Source: Desulfobacterales bacterium
GTDB lineage: Bacteria > Desulfobacterota > Desulfobacteria > Desulfobacterales > JAHEIW01
NCBI GenBank assembly: GCA_030145015.1
Contig: JAQYWI010000083.1
Coordinates: 1 to 22,408 of the forward strand
Direction: 5' to 3'
Length of the DNA stretch: 22,408 nucleotides
Every line of letters begins with the position of its first letter. Position 1 is the stretch's first letter. Shown here in pieces: positions 15,478 through 22,329 of the stretch. The position numbers and the translations under genes are program-made. The notes below the pieces were generated by a model. The model searched no databases, was not told the origin of the DNA, and saw only the letters and a program-made list of their open reading frames with translations.

Positions 15478-16053
15478 ATGGGCGATTTATTCGTTCTGGC
15501 AATCAGCTGTATCCTGATAAACAATATTTTGCTGGCTCAGTATCTGGGCAACTGCCCGTTTCTGGGAACCTCCAAAAAGATGGAAACTGCCGTCGGAATG
15601 GCCATGGCCGTGGTCTTCGTGCTGGTTCTGGCCGGGGTTATTACCTGGATCACCAACACCTATTTTCTGCAGAAGCTGGGCCTTGAATATCTGCGCACCG
15701 TGGCCTTTATCCTGGTCATCGCCTCGCTGGTGCAGTTCGTGGAAATGTTCCTCAAAAAGAGCATCCCCGCCCTGTATGCCGGTCTCGGCATCTTCTTACC
15801 CCTGATTACGACCAACTGCGCGGTCATGGGCGTTTGTCTGATTAACGTCAATGAGGAGTACACTTTCCTGGAGGCGCTGGTCGCTTCCTTCAGCTACGCC
15901 GTCGGATTCGGCCTGGCGTTAATCCTGTTTGCCGGCGTCCGGGAACGCATTCTTTTAGCGCGGGTGCCCCAGCCGCTTCAGGACACCTCCATTGCCCTGG
16001 TTACCGCCGGAATTCTGTCACTCACCTTCTTTGCTTTTAAAGGGATGGTCTAA
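15478..16053 (+). CDS. rnfA: Rnf complex membrane subunit RnfA
   Basis: RnfA/NqrE is the partner of RnfE in the inverted-topology pair that binds the intramembrane [2Fe-2S] cluster. The 191 residues carry NNILLAQYLGNCPFLGTSKK with Cys26 and TTNCAVMGVC with Cys114. AGGAG at 15469-15473 lies just before the ATG. It is the last recognisable gene of the operon. In most clusters rnfB follows rnfA; here rnfB is at the opposite end of the operon. Confidence 0.96.
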   Translation: MGDLFVLAISCILINNILLAQYLGNCPFLGTSKKMETAVGMAMAVVFVLVLAGVITWITNTYFLQKLGLEYLRTVAFILVIASLVQFVEMFLKKSIPALYAGLGIFLPLITTNCAVMGVCLINVNEEYTFLEALVASFSYAVGFGLALILFAGVRERILLARVPQPLQDTSIALVTAGILSLTFFAFKGMV

Positions 16054-16082
16054 GCCGGCTGGCCCCCGGCCTGCCGCCATCT

Positions 16083-16272
16083 GGTTTCAGTGTTCGGGTG
16101 TCAGGTGTCGGGGTCCAAAAAAAAAAGCAGATAGGCTAGGAAGCTATAAGGCTGGGAAGCTGGAAGGCTTGAAAGCGTGAAAGCTTCCTGGCTTTCTGGC
16201 CTCCCAGCCTTCAAGCTATGAGCTATCCGCTTCGAGCTATTTTCCTGACACCTGACACCCGAAACCTGAAAC
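16083..16272. repeat. Outer inverted GGTGTCA arrays between rnfA and a - strand gene
   Basis: The left array (16083-16110) is GGTTTCA, GTGTTCG, GGTGTCA, GGTGTCG. The right array (16245-16272) is CTGACAC, CTGACAC, CCGAAAC, CTGAAAC. Both are period 7 and of complementary type. The right array ends one base before the stop codon of the - strand gene (16274-16276). This pair encloses a different period-8 array. Confidence 0.75.
16133..16220. repeat. Eleven contiguous octamers forming a self-complementary array
   Basis: Eleven consecutive octamers share GC at positions 3-4, such as AAGCTGGA, AGGCTTGA, AAGCTTCC, TGGCCTCC and CAGCCTTC. The first half is purine-rich and the second half is its complement type, so the phase continues through the centre of symmetry. 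It lies inside the GGTGTCA pair and may act as a bidirectional transcript hairpin between convergent genes; no T-rich terminator tail was found. Confidence 0.7.
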
Positions 16273-16273
16273 C

Positions 16274-17491
16274 TTAAATATTGTAGAGGTAGTGACACAC
16301 ATTACATCCCCTGGGCGGGTCGGGCATGGCTTCCCGGGCGGTCTGAAGGATTTTTTCACGACCGGAACCTCCGGATTTGAGTAGGTTCTGCACAATGAAA
16401 GTCTCCTGTGTTTGGAACCGCTCTGCAAAACGTTGGCGGTAAAACCGGCAGCTCTCTGTCTCCCACAAATCCATTAAGTCATCGTCCGGCAGCTTCCCAT
16501 AATGAACCGACGGCATGTCGACCTCATTTCCCAGAAACGTCGTCGCACCCCCCAGCGCCAGGTTGATGCAGGGTGCCATGGTGCCGTCATACCGGATAAA
16601 CAGAGAATCCCGCGGATCCTGTTCGCACACGGACAATTCCTGCGGGGTAAACGCAAACGCGGTGGTCTTGACCTTTAATTTTTTGGCCAGGCGGCGGGCT
16701 TTTTTTAGCGATTTCTGCAGCCGGCGAATTTCCCTGGATTCCTCGGAAGCAAAAAGTCCGAATCCCTTTCCCTCCCGGCCGCGAATAACATCGCATTGTT
16801 TGAAGTTCAGTTGATCCACCCCCAGGCGTGCGGCCAGTTGCACGATTTCTTCCATCTGCCGGGCGTTTATGTCCATCAGAACAAAATTGATCATGGTTTT
16901 GGGGAGATTGCCGGCCCGCAGTCTGGCAATATTGGCTACATTTTCACAGACGCGCTCAAAGTTCGATCCGACCCGGATTTTATTGTACATCTCAGCTGTG
17001 GCCCCATCCATGGAAATACAAATCCAGTTAATGCCGGCAGCCAGAATTTTTTTTAATTTTGCTTCTGTAAGCAGCAGCCCGTTGGATAGAAAGCCGGTTT
17101 CGCATCCGGCTGCCTTAGCTTGGGCAATCCACTCGGCCAGCCTGGGCTGAAGCAGGGGTTCTCCCCCACCGGTAAAATCAACGGACTGCACCTGCGATAA
17201 ATAAGGCCGGATCGCCTTCCATATTTCCGGTGTCATAATGCCGTGATCGGTGGCCTTTTTAGCGATCTCTCTCCAGGGGCACATAATGCATTTCAAATTG
17301 CAGGCAATCGCCGACTCCACCTGGAATAAACGCCAGGGTCTATTTTTCAATGATTTTTTTCCGATCACCTTATCCCGCAACGAGGCGATCTTGCGATCCA
17401 CACGTTCCAGAAGTTTTACCATGGCAGACCCCAGGCCGCCGCCGGCACCGGTTAACAGGATATGCTTATGATCGAATAAATAGGGGGTCAT
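16274..17491 (-). CDS. Radical-SAM/SPASM protein with short dehydrogenase-like N-terminal fragment
   Basis: The 405-residue protein has the radical-SAM motif ACNLKCIMC (Cys64, Cys68, Cys71), a GGGEPLL segment for SAM binding, and a SPASM-like C-terminal half with cysteines in CEQDP, APCINLALGG, ESCRF and GCNVCHYLYN. Such proteins modify peptides or small molecules; the substrate here is unknown. Residues 1-28 (HILLTGAGGGLGSAMVKLL) look like the beginning of a short-chain dehydrogenase with its TGxxxGxG nucleotide loop, but no dehydrogenase follows, so this is a fusion remnant or a rebuilt start. An internal start at Met24 would remove it. A promoter with a Fur-like site lies upstream. Confidence 0.82.
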   Translation of the reverse strand: MTPYLFDHKHILLTGAGGGLGSAMVKLLERVDRKIASLRDKVIGKKSLKNRPWRLFQVESAIACNLKCIMCPWREIAKKATDHGIMTPEIWKAIRPYLSQVQSVDFTGGGEPLLQPRLAEWIAQAKAAGCETGFLSNGLLLTEAKLKKILAAGINWICISMDGATAEMYNKIRVGSNFERVCENVANIARLRAGNLPKTMINFVLMDINARQMEEIVQLAARLGVDQLNFKQCDVIRGREGKGFGLFASEESREIRRLQKSLKKARRLAKKLKVKTTAFAFTPQELSVCEQDPRDSLFIRYDGTMAPCINLALGGATTFLGNEVDMPSVHYGKLPDDDLMDLWETESCRFYRQRFAERFQTQETFIVQNLLKSGGSGREKILQTAREAMPDPPRGCNVCHYLYNI

Positions 17492-17542
17492 GATCTGCTG
17501 TCACATATAGCTAACAGTTCGAATTTATTATAGATAGAAAGT

Positions 17543-17571
17543 ATGATAATCATTTATCACTTTAAAAGCAA
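17543..17571 (-). promoter_or_regulatory. Promoter candidate for the radical-SAM/SPASM gene
   Basis: On the - strand TTGCTT (17566-17571) is followed after 17 bases by TATCAT (17543-17548, five of six to consensus). The start codon is about 50 bases further. It overlaps a Fur-like palindrome. Confidence 0.4.
17544..17559. promoter_or_regulatory. Fur-box-like palindrome over the -10 element
   Basis: TGATAATCATTTATCA at 17544-17559, extended left by one base, contains ATGATAATCATT, identical to the core of the classical Fur box. The right half has one extra T compared with the ideal 7-1-7 arrangement. It would block the - strand promoter when occupied. Iron control of the radical-SAM gene is inferred, not shown. 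Confidence 0.35.
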
Positions 17572-17634
17572 GCCAAACTTTTCGCGCCAAAAACTGATTG
17601 ATATGCATTTTGGGAGACATCTATAAAACCATAA

Positions 17635-17711
17635 CCACGAAAATACGAAAATTTAAAGGAACGAAATTTAATTTCTTATTTTTCGTGTTTTCGTTTTTTC
17701 GTGATTTCGTG
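17635..17711. repeat. Inverted period-8 ACGAAA/TTTCGT arrays
   Basis: The left array (17635-17666) has CCACGAAA, ATACGAAA, ATTTAAAG, GAACGAAA. The right array (17680-17711) has TTTTCGTG, TTTTCGTT, TTTTCGTG, ATTTCGTG. The phase is exactly 8, with a 13-base centre, so the transcript could fold into a long hairpin. It lies between divergent genes and directly before a perfect -35 element (TTGACA). Confidence 0.75.
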
Positions 17712-17724
17712 GGAAATAATTTCT

Positions 17725-17751
17725 TTGACACAAATTGATGTTTTCTATACC
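17725..17751 (+). promoter_or_regulatory. Promoter candidate immediately before the + strand paralogue
   Basis: TTGACA at 17725-17730 is followed after 15 bases by TATACC (17746-17751). Expected transcription start would fall at or within a few bases of ATG 17761, so the mRNA could be leaderless. There is no Shine-Dalgarno sequence before that ATG, which agrees. Confidence 0.3.
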
Positions 17752-17760
17752 TTGCACGCC

Positions 17761-18360
17761 ATGGGAAATTTTCGCGCCATATGGAAGCATGAGGTTCGCC
17801 AAGCCGATCAAATCGTAAAAAGACTTCTCCAAAATAAAAAAGTGGCCCTGAACTGGAAAATCATTCTGCTGCCTGTCTTTTTATATAAAGTTTATCAATA
17901 CAGAAAAGATCTCGGTTTTACACGCAAAAATTTTCTTTTTACCAAACAACTGGCCTATACTGCCGCTAAAAACATCTTCCAGGGCAAAGAACACGCCTGG
18001 GAATTCCGCAGAATCGAAATCCAAACCAAAGAAATTCTGAATAAGGAAAAAAAAGGCTTCTACACCGAAAAAATCCGCCGCAAACAACTGTCTGAAATCG
18101 ATCTGCTTATCAGGCACTACCTGGAACTTTTCAACGCCAAACAATCAAAATACACTGAAATTATTAAAGAAATATACCATTCTAAAGGAAATTATCTCGC
18201 CTTTCTGAACACGCTCCGAAAAGCGGAAGAAGATGTTATCCAGGCTGCTATCACGATCATGCGCAAGGGAACCAAAAAGGACCGTAGAGAATGGTTTCAA
18301 AAAGTAAGAGAGACCACCAAAAAGGTCCGCATCGCCGAGGCGGAAGAGATGTTTGATTAA
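17761..18360 (+). CDS. Unrecognised membrane-anchored helical protein, paralogue A
   Basis: I do not recognise this 199-residue protein. It has a charged N-terminal helix (about 8-28), one hydrophobic segment (WKIILLPVFLYKVYQY, 32-47), then FLFTKQLAYTAAKNI (58-72) and a long charged helical region containing SEIDLLIRHYLELF (111-124), NYLAFLNTLRKAEEDVIQAA and a basic tail ending EEMFD. The same order of segments occurs in the two - strand proteins at 20129-20710 and 19464-20120, so all three are paralogues. ATG 17761 is preferred over the upstream GTG at 17701, because the latter lies in a repeat array and its extra residues are encoded by promoter-like DNA. Lys-rich, AT-richer than its neighbours. 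Function unknown. Confidence 0.7.
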   Translation: MGNFRAIWKHEVRQADQIVKRLLQNKKVALNWKIILLPVFLYKVYQYRKDLGFTRKNFLFTKQLAYTAAKNIFQGKEHAWEFRRIEIQTKEILNKEKKGFYTEKIRRKQLSEIDLLIRHYLELFNAKQSKYTEIIKEIYHSKGNYLAFLNTLRKAEEDVIQAAITIMRKGTKKDRREWFQKVRETTKKVRIAEAEEMFD

Positions 18361-18367
18361 GTCCAAT

Positions 18368-18510
18368 GGTTCTGGATTCAGAGGTTCAAGGGTTTCGCAT
18401 TGCGAGTTGAGGGTTCCGTGTTCCGCGCCGCGAATGGCGCGTTTCGAGCCGCCAGCGGCCAGAAGCGAGCAGCCAGGAACCAGAGACCTGGGCCCCGAAC
18501 CTCAAGTTGC
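18368..18510. repeat. Inverted period-7 GGTTCnn/GAACCnn arrays
   Basis: The left array (18368-18424) has eight near-heptamers with TT at the core, such as GGTTCAA, GGGTTTC, GAGTTGA, GGGTTCC, GTGTTCC. The right array (18476-18510) has GGAACCA, GAGACCT, GGGCCCC, GAACCTC, AAGTTGC. The centre (18425-18475) is GC-rich with smaller palindromes (GCGCC, GGCGC). The left array starts a few bases after the stop codon at 18360. Confidence 0.65.
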
Positions 18511-18530
18511 TAAAAGAGGTCGGGTATTAA

Positions 18531-18642
18531 TTGAAATGACTCAAATGAGCTAATCCGCCAAAGATCGGTGCTGAAAAGTGCCTAATATTCAAATATGGAT
18601 TAATCCTTTTTTAATTTTAGGCATATCAAACTTTAGGTATTT
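18531..18642. repeat. TGCCTAAA-word inverted pair and AAATGA array
   Basis: AAGTGCCTAATATT (about 18577-18589) is opposed by AATTTTAGGCATATC and AACTTTAGGTATT (about 18613-18641), which contain the complement of TGCCTAAA. A short period-9 stretch (AAATGACTC, AAATGAGCT) lies at about 18535-18552. The word matches the ftsA-ftsZ array (3820-3865) about 15 kb away. The right arm ends about five bases before the stop codon of the - strand gene. Confidence 0.55.
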
Positions 18643-18646
18643 ATTT

Positions 18647-19498
18647 CTATAACTTATGGACGAGCTCTCCTAACATCAGTGCGTGTTTCCGGTCGATCAG
18701 AGCCGAGGCATAGGGAAGGAAAGGAATACCGCCCCATTTTTCTTTAAAACGGCGGATGCCTTCGTGAATGCCCAATCCCAGGTTGATCGCCTTTTTCCCT
18801 TCAGACTGCGCCAGATCCACCATTGCTTTAAAGAGTAGATCGGAAGCGCCGGGGATATTTTCTTTTTTCGAGCGGAAATTAAATAAATAGAAGGCATAAT
18901 CCGCCGACCCCGTATCGACCACCGTAAAGGCCACCAGAATATCGCGCTTTTTGGCTTCAAGAAGATGGGCGCTCGCGGAAGCCGCCAGATATTGAGCGAT
19001 GTGGTTATAGACATAGATCTGATCAGCGGTCAGTCGGTGATCCTTGAGAAATGCTTTGACCAGCTTTTTGTGTTCCCTCAGGAATTTCCCGTGGCGCACG
19101 GTGAGTTCTTTTCCCGCCCGACGCACCATATTGGCAGTCTTCGAATCAATGGTTTTAAGCGGCAGGTTCAACCGGTAATAGCTATCTCGGGGTTGCATTT
19201 CAACAGAAGCGGGAGGCAGCCAGATATCAGGCGCAATCAGGGCCACCGTTGAGGGGTCAAACCGTTCACACGCCGAAGTATAGGCTCGGGGGGTATCATC
19301 TGAAGGTTCGCCCAAAGGATAGCCGATGAAAATGAGATGGGTTTTGCGGGTGAAACAAAGGTAATTGCCGTACAGATGAGGCTGGGCACCCGATATGGCC
19401 CCCACATACGCGGGAAGGTGTTCGGGCAGATAGGCCTGCTGATAAATTCGGCTGAGGTCTTCACTACTGAGCATTTTGCGACCGTAACCGCGCATCAA
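18647..19498 (-). CDS. GNAT/FemAB-like acyl or aminoacyl transferase
   Basis: The 283-residue protein has a C-terminal half like GNAT-fold transferases of the FemAB/DUF2156 kind: a central strand region DILVAFTVVDTGSADYAFYLFNF (186-208), GASDLLFKAMVDLAQSEGKKAINLG (217-241) and the diagnostic GIHEGIRRFKEKWGG (243-257), which resembles the FKxxWG end of these enzymes. The N-terminal half is less clear. Donor and acceptor are unknown. The start is uncertain: Met at 19498 overlaps the upstream gene by 35 bases, Met at 19474 by 11. Either way it is coupled to the paralogue before it, so it probably acts on, or with, the helical proteins. Confidence 0.65.
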   Translation of the reverse strand: MMRGYGRKMLSSEDLSRIYQQAYLPEHLPAYVGAISGAQPHLYGNYLCFTRKTHLIFIGYPLGEPSDDTPRAYTSACERFDPSTVALIAPDIWLPPASVEMQPRDSYYRLNLPLKTIDSKTANMVRRAGKELTVRHGKFLREHKKLVKAFLKDHRLTADQIYVYNHIAQYLAASASAHLLEAKKRDILVAFTVVDTGSADYAFYLFNFRSKKENIPGASDLLFKAMVDLAQSEGKKAINLGLGIHEGIRRFKEKWGGIPFLPYASALIDRKHALMLGELVHKL

Positions 19499-20120
19499 AG
19501 ATTTTTTCAGTTTCCTTAAGTCTGGATTTTTGCAGGGCGGCTTTTATTCCGGCCAGGGTAGCGGTATCAGCCCTGCCGCCCAAAGTATTGTGGGCTGCAC
19601 GTCCCACCCCTTCTTCTGCTTCTTGCAGCTGCTCGAAAAAATCAGTCAATTTTTCAGGCGTTTGATAAGCATTGAAAACCAGTGAATCGTAATTGTCTCC
19701 CGCGCTGGTCAGCAGTCTGCAGTAATGATCAAAGAGCAAATCAATTTCCTTTAACTGCTCCTGACGAATCTCATCCGAATAAATGCCGCCGGGAATTGAA
19801 GAAATTAAATCTTTGGTTTTGGATCTAACCCGCGTCAAGGCGGCATCCCGACCAAGACCCTTTTGGAGCATATCAAAAGCAGCCTGAAGTGCCATATTTT
19901 TAGTAAACAGCACATTCTGGGCAAAGACTTCCCGCTTTTCTTTTGATCGCATGTAGCCCAATATGAAGATTACAGGTATTAAAACCTCCCAAACGGAAAA
20001 AGGCTTCGGTTTTATGGCCGCCAGCGCCACGGATCTTGCAACCGCGCTCTCACGCGCCCGGATGATTTCGTATTTTTTTTTATATCCGCTTGGCAAAAAT
20101 CCTCCCGAAATTGCGGTCAT
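19464..20120 (-). CDS. Unrecognised membrane-anchored helical protein, paralogue B
   Basis: This 218-residue protein shares its plan with the products at 20129-20710 and 17761-18360: an N-terminal helix with RESAVARSVALAA (22-35), a hydrophobic segment VWEVLIPVIFILGYM (43-57), NVLFTKNMALQAAFDML (69-85), EIDLLFDHYCRLL (125-137), NAYQTPEKLTDFFEQLQEAEEGV and a C-terminal helix ending ETEKIFD plus a short tail. No catalytic motif or cofactor site is seen. It is the second gene of a three-gene - strand operon, eight bases after the first and overlapping the transferase gene after it. Function unknown. Confidence 0.7.
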   Translation of the reverse strand: MTAISGGFLPSGYKKKYEIIRARESAVARSVALAAIKPKPFSVWEVLIPVIFILGYMRSKEKREVFAQNVLFTKNMALQAAFDMLQKGLGRDAALTRVRSKTKDLISSIPGGIYSDEIRQEQLKEIDLLFDHYCRLLTSAGDNYDSLVFNAYQTPEKLTDFFEQLQEAEEGVGRAAHNTLGGRADTATLAGIKAALQKSRLKETEKIFDARLRSQNAQ

Positions 20121-20128
20121 CTTAGAAT

Positions 20129-20710
20129 CTAGAAGATGTCCTCTAAAATTTTTTGGCGTCGGTTCTCCACCTGCCGGGCTTCGAGCTCTAATTTTTCTTT
20201 AACCGCCGGGTTATCGCCGACTCTGGCCCGAATCGCCCGGTCGACTTTATTTTCTGCAGCCGTGATTTGACGCAAGTGGGCTTCAAAATTTTCGCGAGAT
20301 GAATAGGCATTTTGAATTAAATCATAATAACGCTCACCTTCAGCTTGCAAAAGTTTGACATAATGATCAATCAGTAAGTCAACGGTTTCTGTTTGGGCCA
20401 TGACCAAATCCTGGGAATCGAGCTTAAGCGCGGTCAGCCAGCTTTTAATTTCAGTTTCACGAGACGGGGCCATAGAAGCTTTCGTATTATCCCGGGAAAG
20501 GTCCCTGGCGGCCTGCAAGGCAAGTTTTCTTGGAAACATAAAGGATTCGGTATACTTGCGTATGATGCTGCCGCGGCGCAGAAAGTCGATCATAAACATT
20601 CCGGGAATCACATAGTGCCAGACCGATGGAGATCTTAGATAGATGACCCCTAAAGCTACCTCGCGGGCAAATTGCTGTTCGGCATTTATGATGATATCGT
20701 ATTTGTCCAT
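20129..20710 (-). CDS. Unrecognised membrane-anchored helical protein, paralogue C
   Basis: The 193-residue protein is the first gene of the - strand operon. It shows AEQQFAREVALGVIYL (10-25), a hydrophobic segment VWHYVIPGMFMIDFL (30-44), SFMFPRKLALQAARDL (56-71), TVDLLIDHYVKLLQAEGERYYDLIQNAY (109-136) and an E/R-rich C-terminal helix ending ILEDIF. These blocks match paralogues A and B in the same order. GGAAAGG (complement of 20720-20726) lies nine bases before the ATG. With one hydrophobic segment and a long charged helix, it is probably bound to the inner membrane. Function unknown. Confidence 0.7.
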   Translation of the reverse strand: MDKYDIIINAEQQFAREVALGVIYLRSPSVWHYVIPGMFMIDFLRRGSIIRKYTESFMFPRKLALQAARDLSRDNTKASMAPSRETEIKSWLTALKLDSQDLVMAQTETVDLLIDHYVKLLQAEGERYYDLIQNAYSSRENFEAHLRQITAAENKVDRAIRARVGDNPAVKEKLELEARQVENRRQKILEDIF

Positions 20711-20733
20711 GTTTGCGAACCTTTCCGGGCACG

Positions 20734-20761
20734 CATATCACTAAATGATTTCATCTGTCAA
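20734..20761 (-). promoter_or_regulatory. Promoter candidate for the paralogue C-B-transferase operon
   Basis: On the - strand a perfect -35 TTGACA (20756-20761) is followed after 16 bases by GATATG (20734-20739), a weak -10. The predicted start leaves a leader of about 18 bases that just holds the GGAAAGG ribosome binding site. Paralogue A on the other strand also has a perfect TTGACA. Confidence 0.35.
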
Positions 20762-20793
20762 CGGCAGGTCCAGGGCTAGCCGTTTGAAAAAGG

Positions 20794-20820
20794 AAAGGCG
20801 CCTCCAAGAGGCGCCTTTAT
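20794..20820 (-). terminator. Intrinsic terminator after the YeiH-like gene
   Basis: A perfect 11-base stem AAAGGCGCCTC / GAGGCGCCTTT with a three-base loop spans 20794-20818. On the - strand it follows the stop of the YeiH-like gene by about 40 bases, and is followed by CCTTTTTC. A T-rich run also follows on the + strand (20820-20825), so it could stop transcription in both directions. It is the only clear intrinsic terminator in the window. Confidence 0.8.
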
Positions 20821-20860
20821 TTTTTAGGATAATTGCAACTCAGGCAGTGATTGCAACGGA

Positions 20861-22210
20861 TTAATCCGCCGGAATCACCGGAGTAAAGAACGCGCCTGAC
20901 CACAGGATCCAGGTAATGAAAAATGTCCAGATGGCATTGGCCGTCTGGGATATCCAGTAAGCCGCCGCGGGTCTGCCGCCTCCAACGGAAATCAGCTCTT
21001 TAAAGTTGGTTTCCAGACCGATCGACACGAAGCACAATGCAAAAAACCAGTTCCGATAAGTCTTGATGGCACCGCCGATCGCCTTGACCGCTTTAAGCCC
21101 CGAGGCCGGCTCAACAAATACCGAGACCACAATAGAGGCGACGATAAAACCGAGAACAAACTTGGGGAATCGATACCAAATTTCCATAAAGGAAGGCTTC
21201 TCGGCAGTCGCGCCGGCTTCCCTGCGATCCAGTGACATGGTGGCCCACAGGGCCATCAAAAAGGCCGCCAAGCCGATCAGAACATTTTGAGCCATCTTCA
21301 CCATTGCAGCGACTTTATAGGCGGCATCACCGCCGATGATCCCTCCGGCGGCAACGACTGCCCCGGTGTTGTCAATAACCCCGCCGACCCAGGCACCGGC
21401 CCAGTTGTTGGGAAGATTCATCCATTTGGCAATGGGCGGCATCACCAGAATCAACACCACCGCACAAACCAGCACCCATGCCACCATGTAGCTGACCTCT
21501 TTCTTGTCCCCCTGCATAGCACCGCCGGCGGCAATGGTGGCGGATACACCGCAGATCGCATTGGCTGAAGCAATAATGGCGCTGAAGCGCTCAGAAACCT
21601 TGAATTTACGGCAAATCCAGTAGGTCATGAACCAGACCGCCGTGGCGACCAGGACCGCCTGGACAAGACCCATGAAGCCGCCTCTGAGGACATCCGAGAA
21701 AAGGATACCCGCGCCCATGCACACCAATCCGATCTTGATGAAGTATTCCGTCTGCCCGGCAGCTCTCAAAATTTGGGGTACCTTAAAAAAGTTGCCGATA
21801 ATCAGGCCAAAAATGAGTGCAAAGATAACATACTCAATTCCCCACTTTGCCAAAAAGGCCTGTTTGGATAAGACCATCGAAACAAATGCCAAAAAGAAGA
21901 TTACTAAAAAACCGGGAATGTAGCGCTTGAGATCAAGCTTCATAAAGGCCCCGCCAATCATGGTTAAGACAGCCATAAAAACAAAAAGGCCGATGGTTGA
22001 CCAGAGGGTGGCGATGCCTTTGGGAAAAGCCGCCCCCAAACTGGTCCATTTAGCGATTTTGGGGCCGGCAGGCAACAATCCAACGACCCATTTGCCGGCT
22101 TCAACTTCTTTCAATCCAACGATGGCAATAAGCAAAATAAACCAACCTAAAAAACATGCCCACCAATCTTCACTTTGCCATACCGGCGGTCTCTCATTTC
22201 CGTTACTCAT
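20861..22210 (-). CDS. YeiH/UPF0324 family membrane protein (putative sulfate exporter)
   Basis: The 449-residue protein has about eleven or twelve hydrophobic helices. Family marks are SANAICGVSATIAAGGA, in the place of the ICGxSA motif, and AWVGGVIDNTGAVVAAGGIIGG, plus a C-terminal FALCFVSIGLETNFKEL. The YeiH group is annotated as a putative sulfate exporter family, though transport has been little tested. It is about 100 residues longer than E. coli YeiH, mostly from an N-terminal part with extra helices (SEDWWACFLGWFILLIAIVGL). AAGGAGG lies nine bases before the ATG, and the gene has its own terminator, so it is probably a single-gene unit. A link to sulfate or sulfite handling fits a sulfate reducer but is inference. 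Confidence 0.85.
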   Translation of the reverse strand: MSNGNERPPVWQSEDWWACFLGWFILLIAIVGLKEVEAGKWVVGLLPAGPKIAKWTSLGAAFPKGIATLWSTIGLFVFMAVLTMIGGAFMKLDLKRYIPGFLVIFFLAFVSMVLSKQAFLAKWGIEYVIFALIFGLIIGNFFKVPQILRAAGQTEYFIKIGLVCMGAGILFSDVLRGGFMGLVQAVLVATAVWFMTYWICRKFKVSERFSAIIASANAICGVSATIAAGGAMQGDKKEVSYMVAWVLVCAVVLILVMPPIAKWMNLPNNWAGAWVGGVIDNTGAVVAAGGIIGGDAAYKVAAMVKMAQNVLIGLAAFLMALWATMSLDRREAGATAEKPSFMEIWYRFPKFVLGFIVASIVVSVFVEPASGLKAVKAIGGAIKTYRNWFFALCFVSIGLETNFKELISVGGGRPAAAYWISQTANAIWTFFITWILWSGAFFTPVIPAD

Positions 22211-22247
22211 TTCATCTGCCTCCTTCTTCTTGGATTAATTAAGTTCC

Positions 22248-22262
22248 GTGAAAATTATTCAC
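22248..22262. promoter_or_regulatory. GTGAA-N5-TTCAC palindrome before the YeiH-like gene
   Basis: A perfect inverted repeat, GTGAA and TTCAC around AATTA, lies about 45 bases before the start codon of the - strand gene. The shape resembles sites of CRP/FNR-type regulators but the spacing does not match the classical CRP site. A second short palindrome, CTGTTCAACAG, is nearby at about 22278-22288. Confidence 0.3.
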
Positions 22263-22329
22263 AGCCCAGCATTAAGCTCTGTTCAACAGTTTTTTTCCCC
22301 TTAGGTTAAATCTGAAAATACCGGCTAAT

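Noticed and set aside
16101..16298. Short open frames made of repeat arrays (also 1444-1650, 9626-9841, 18353-18553)
   Set aside because: They are translations of in-phase word arrays; no start signal or homology supports them.
17701..17760. GTG start extending paralogue A by 20 residues
   Set aside because: The codons lie in a TTTTCGTG array and a promoter-like stretch; the other paralogues have no such extension.
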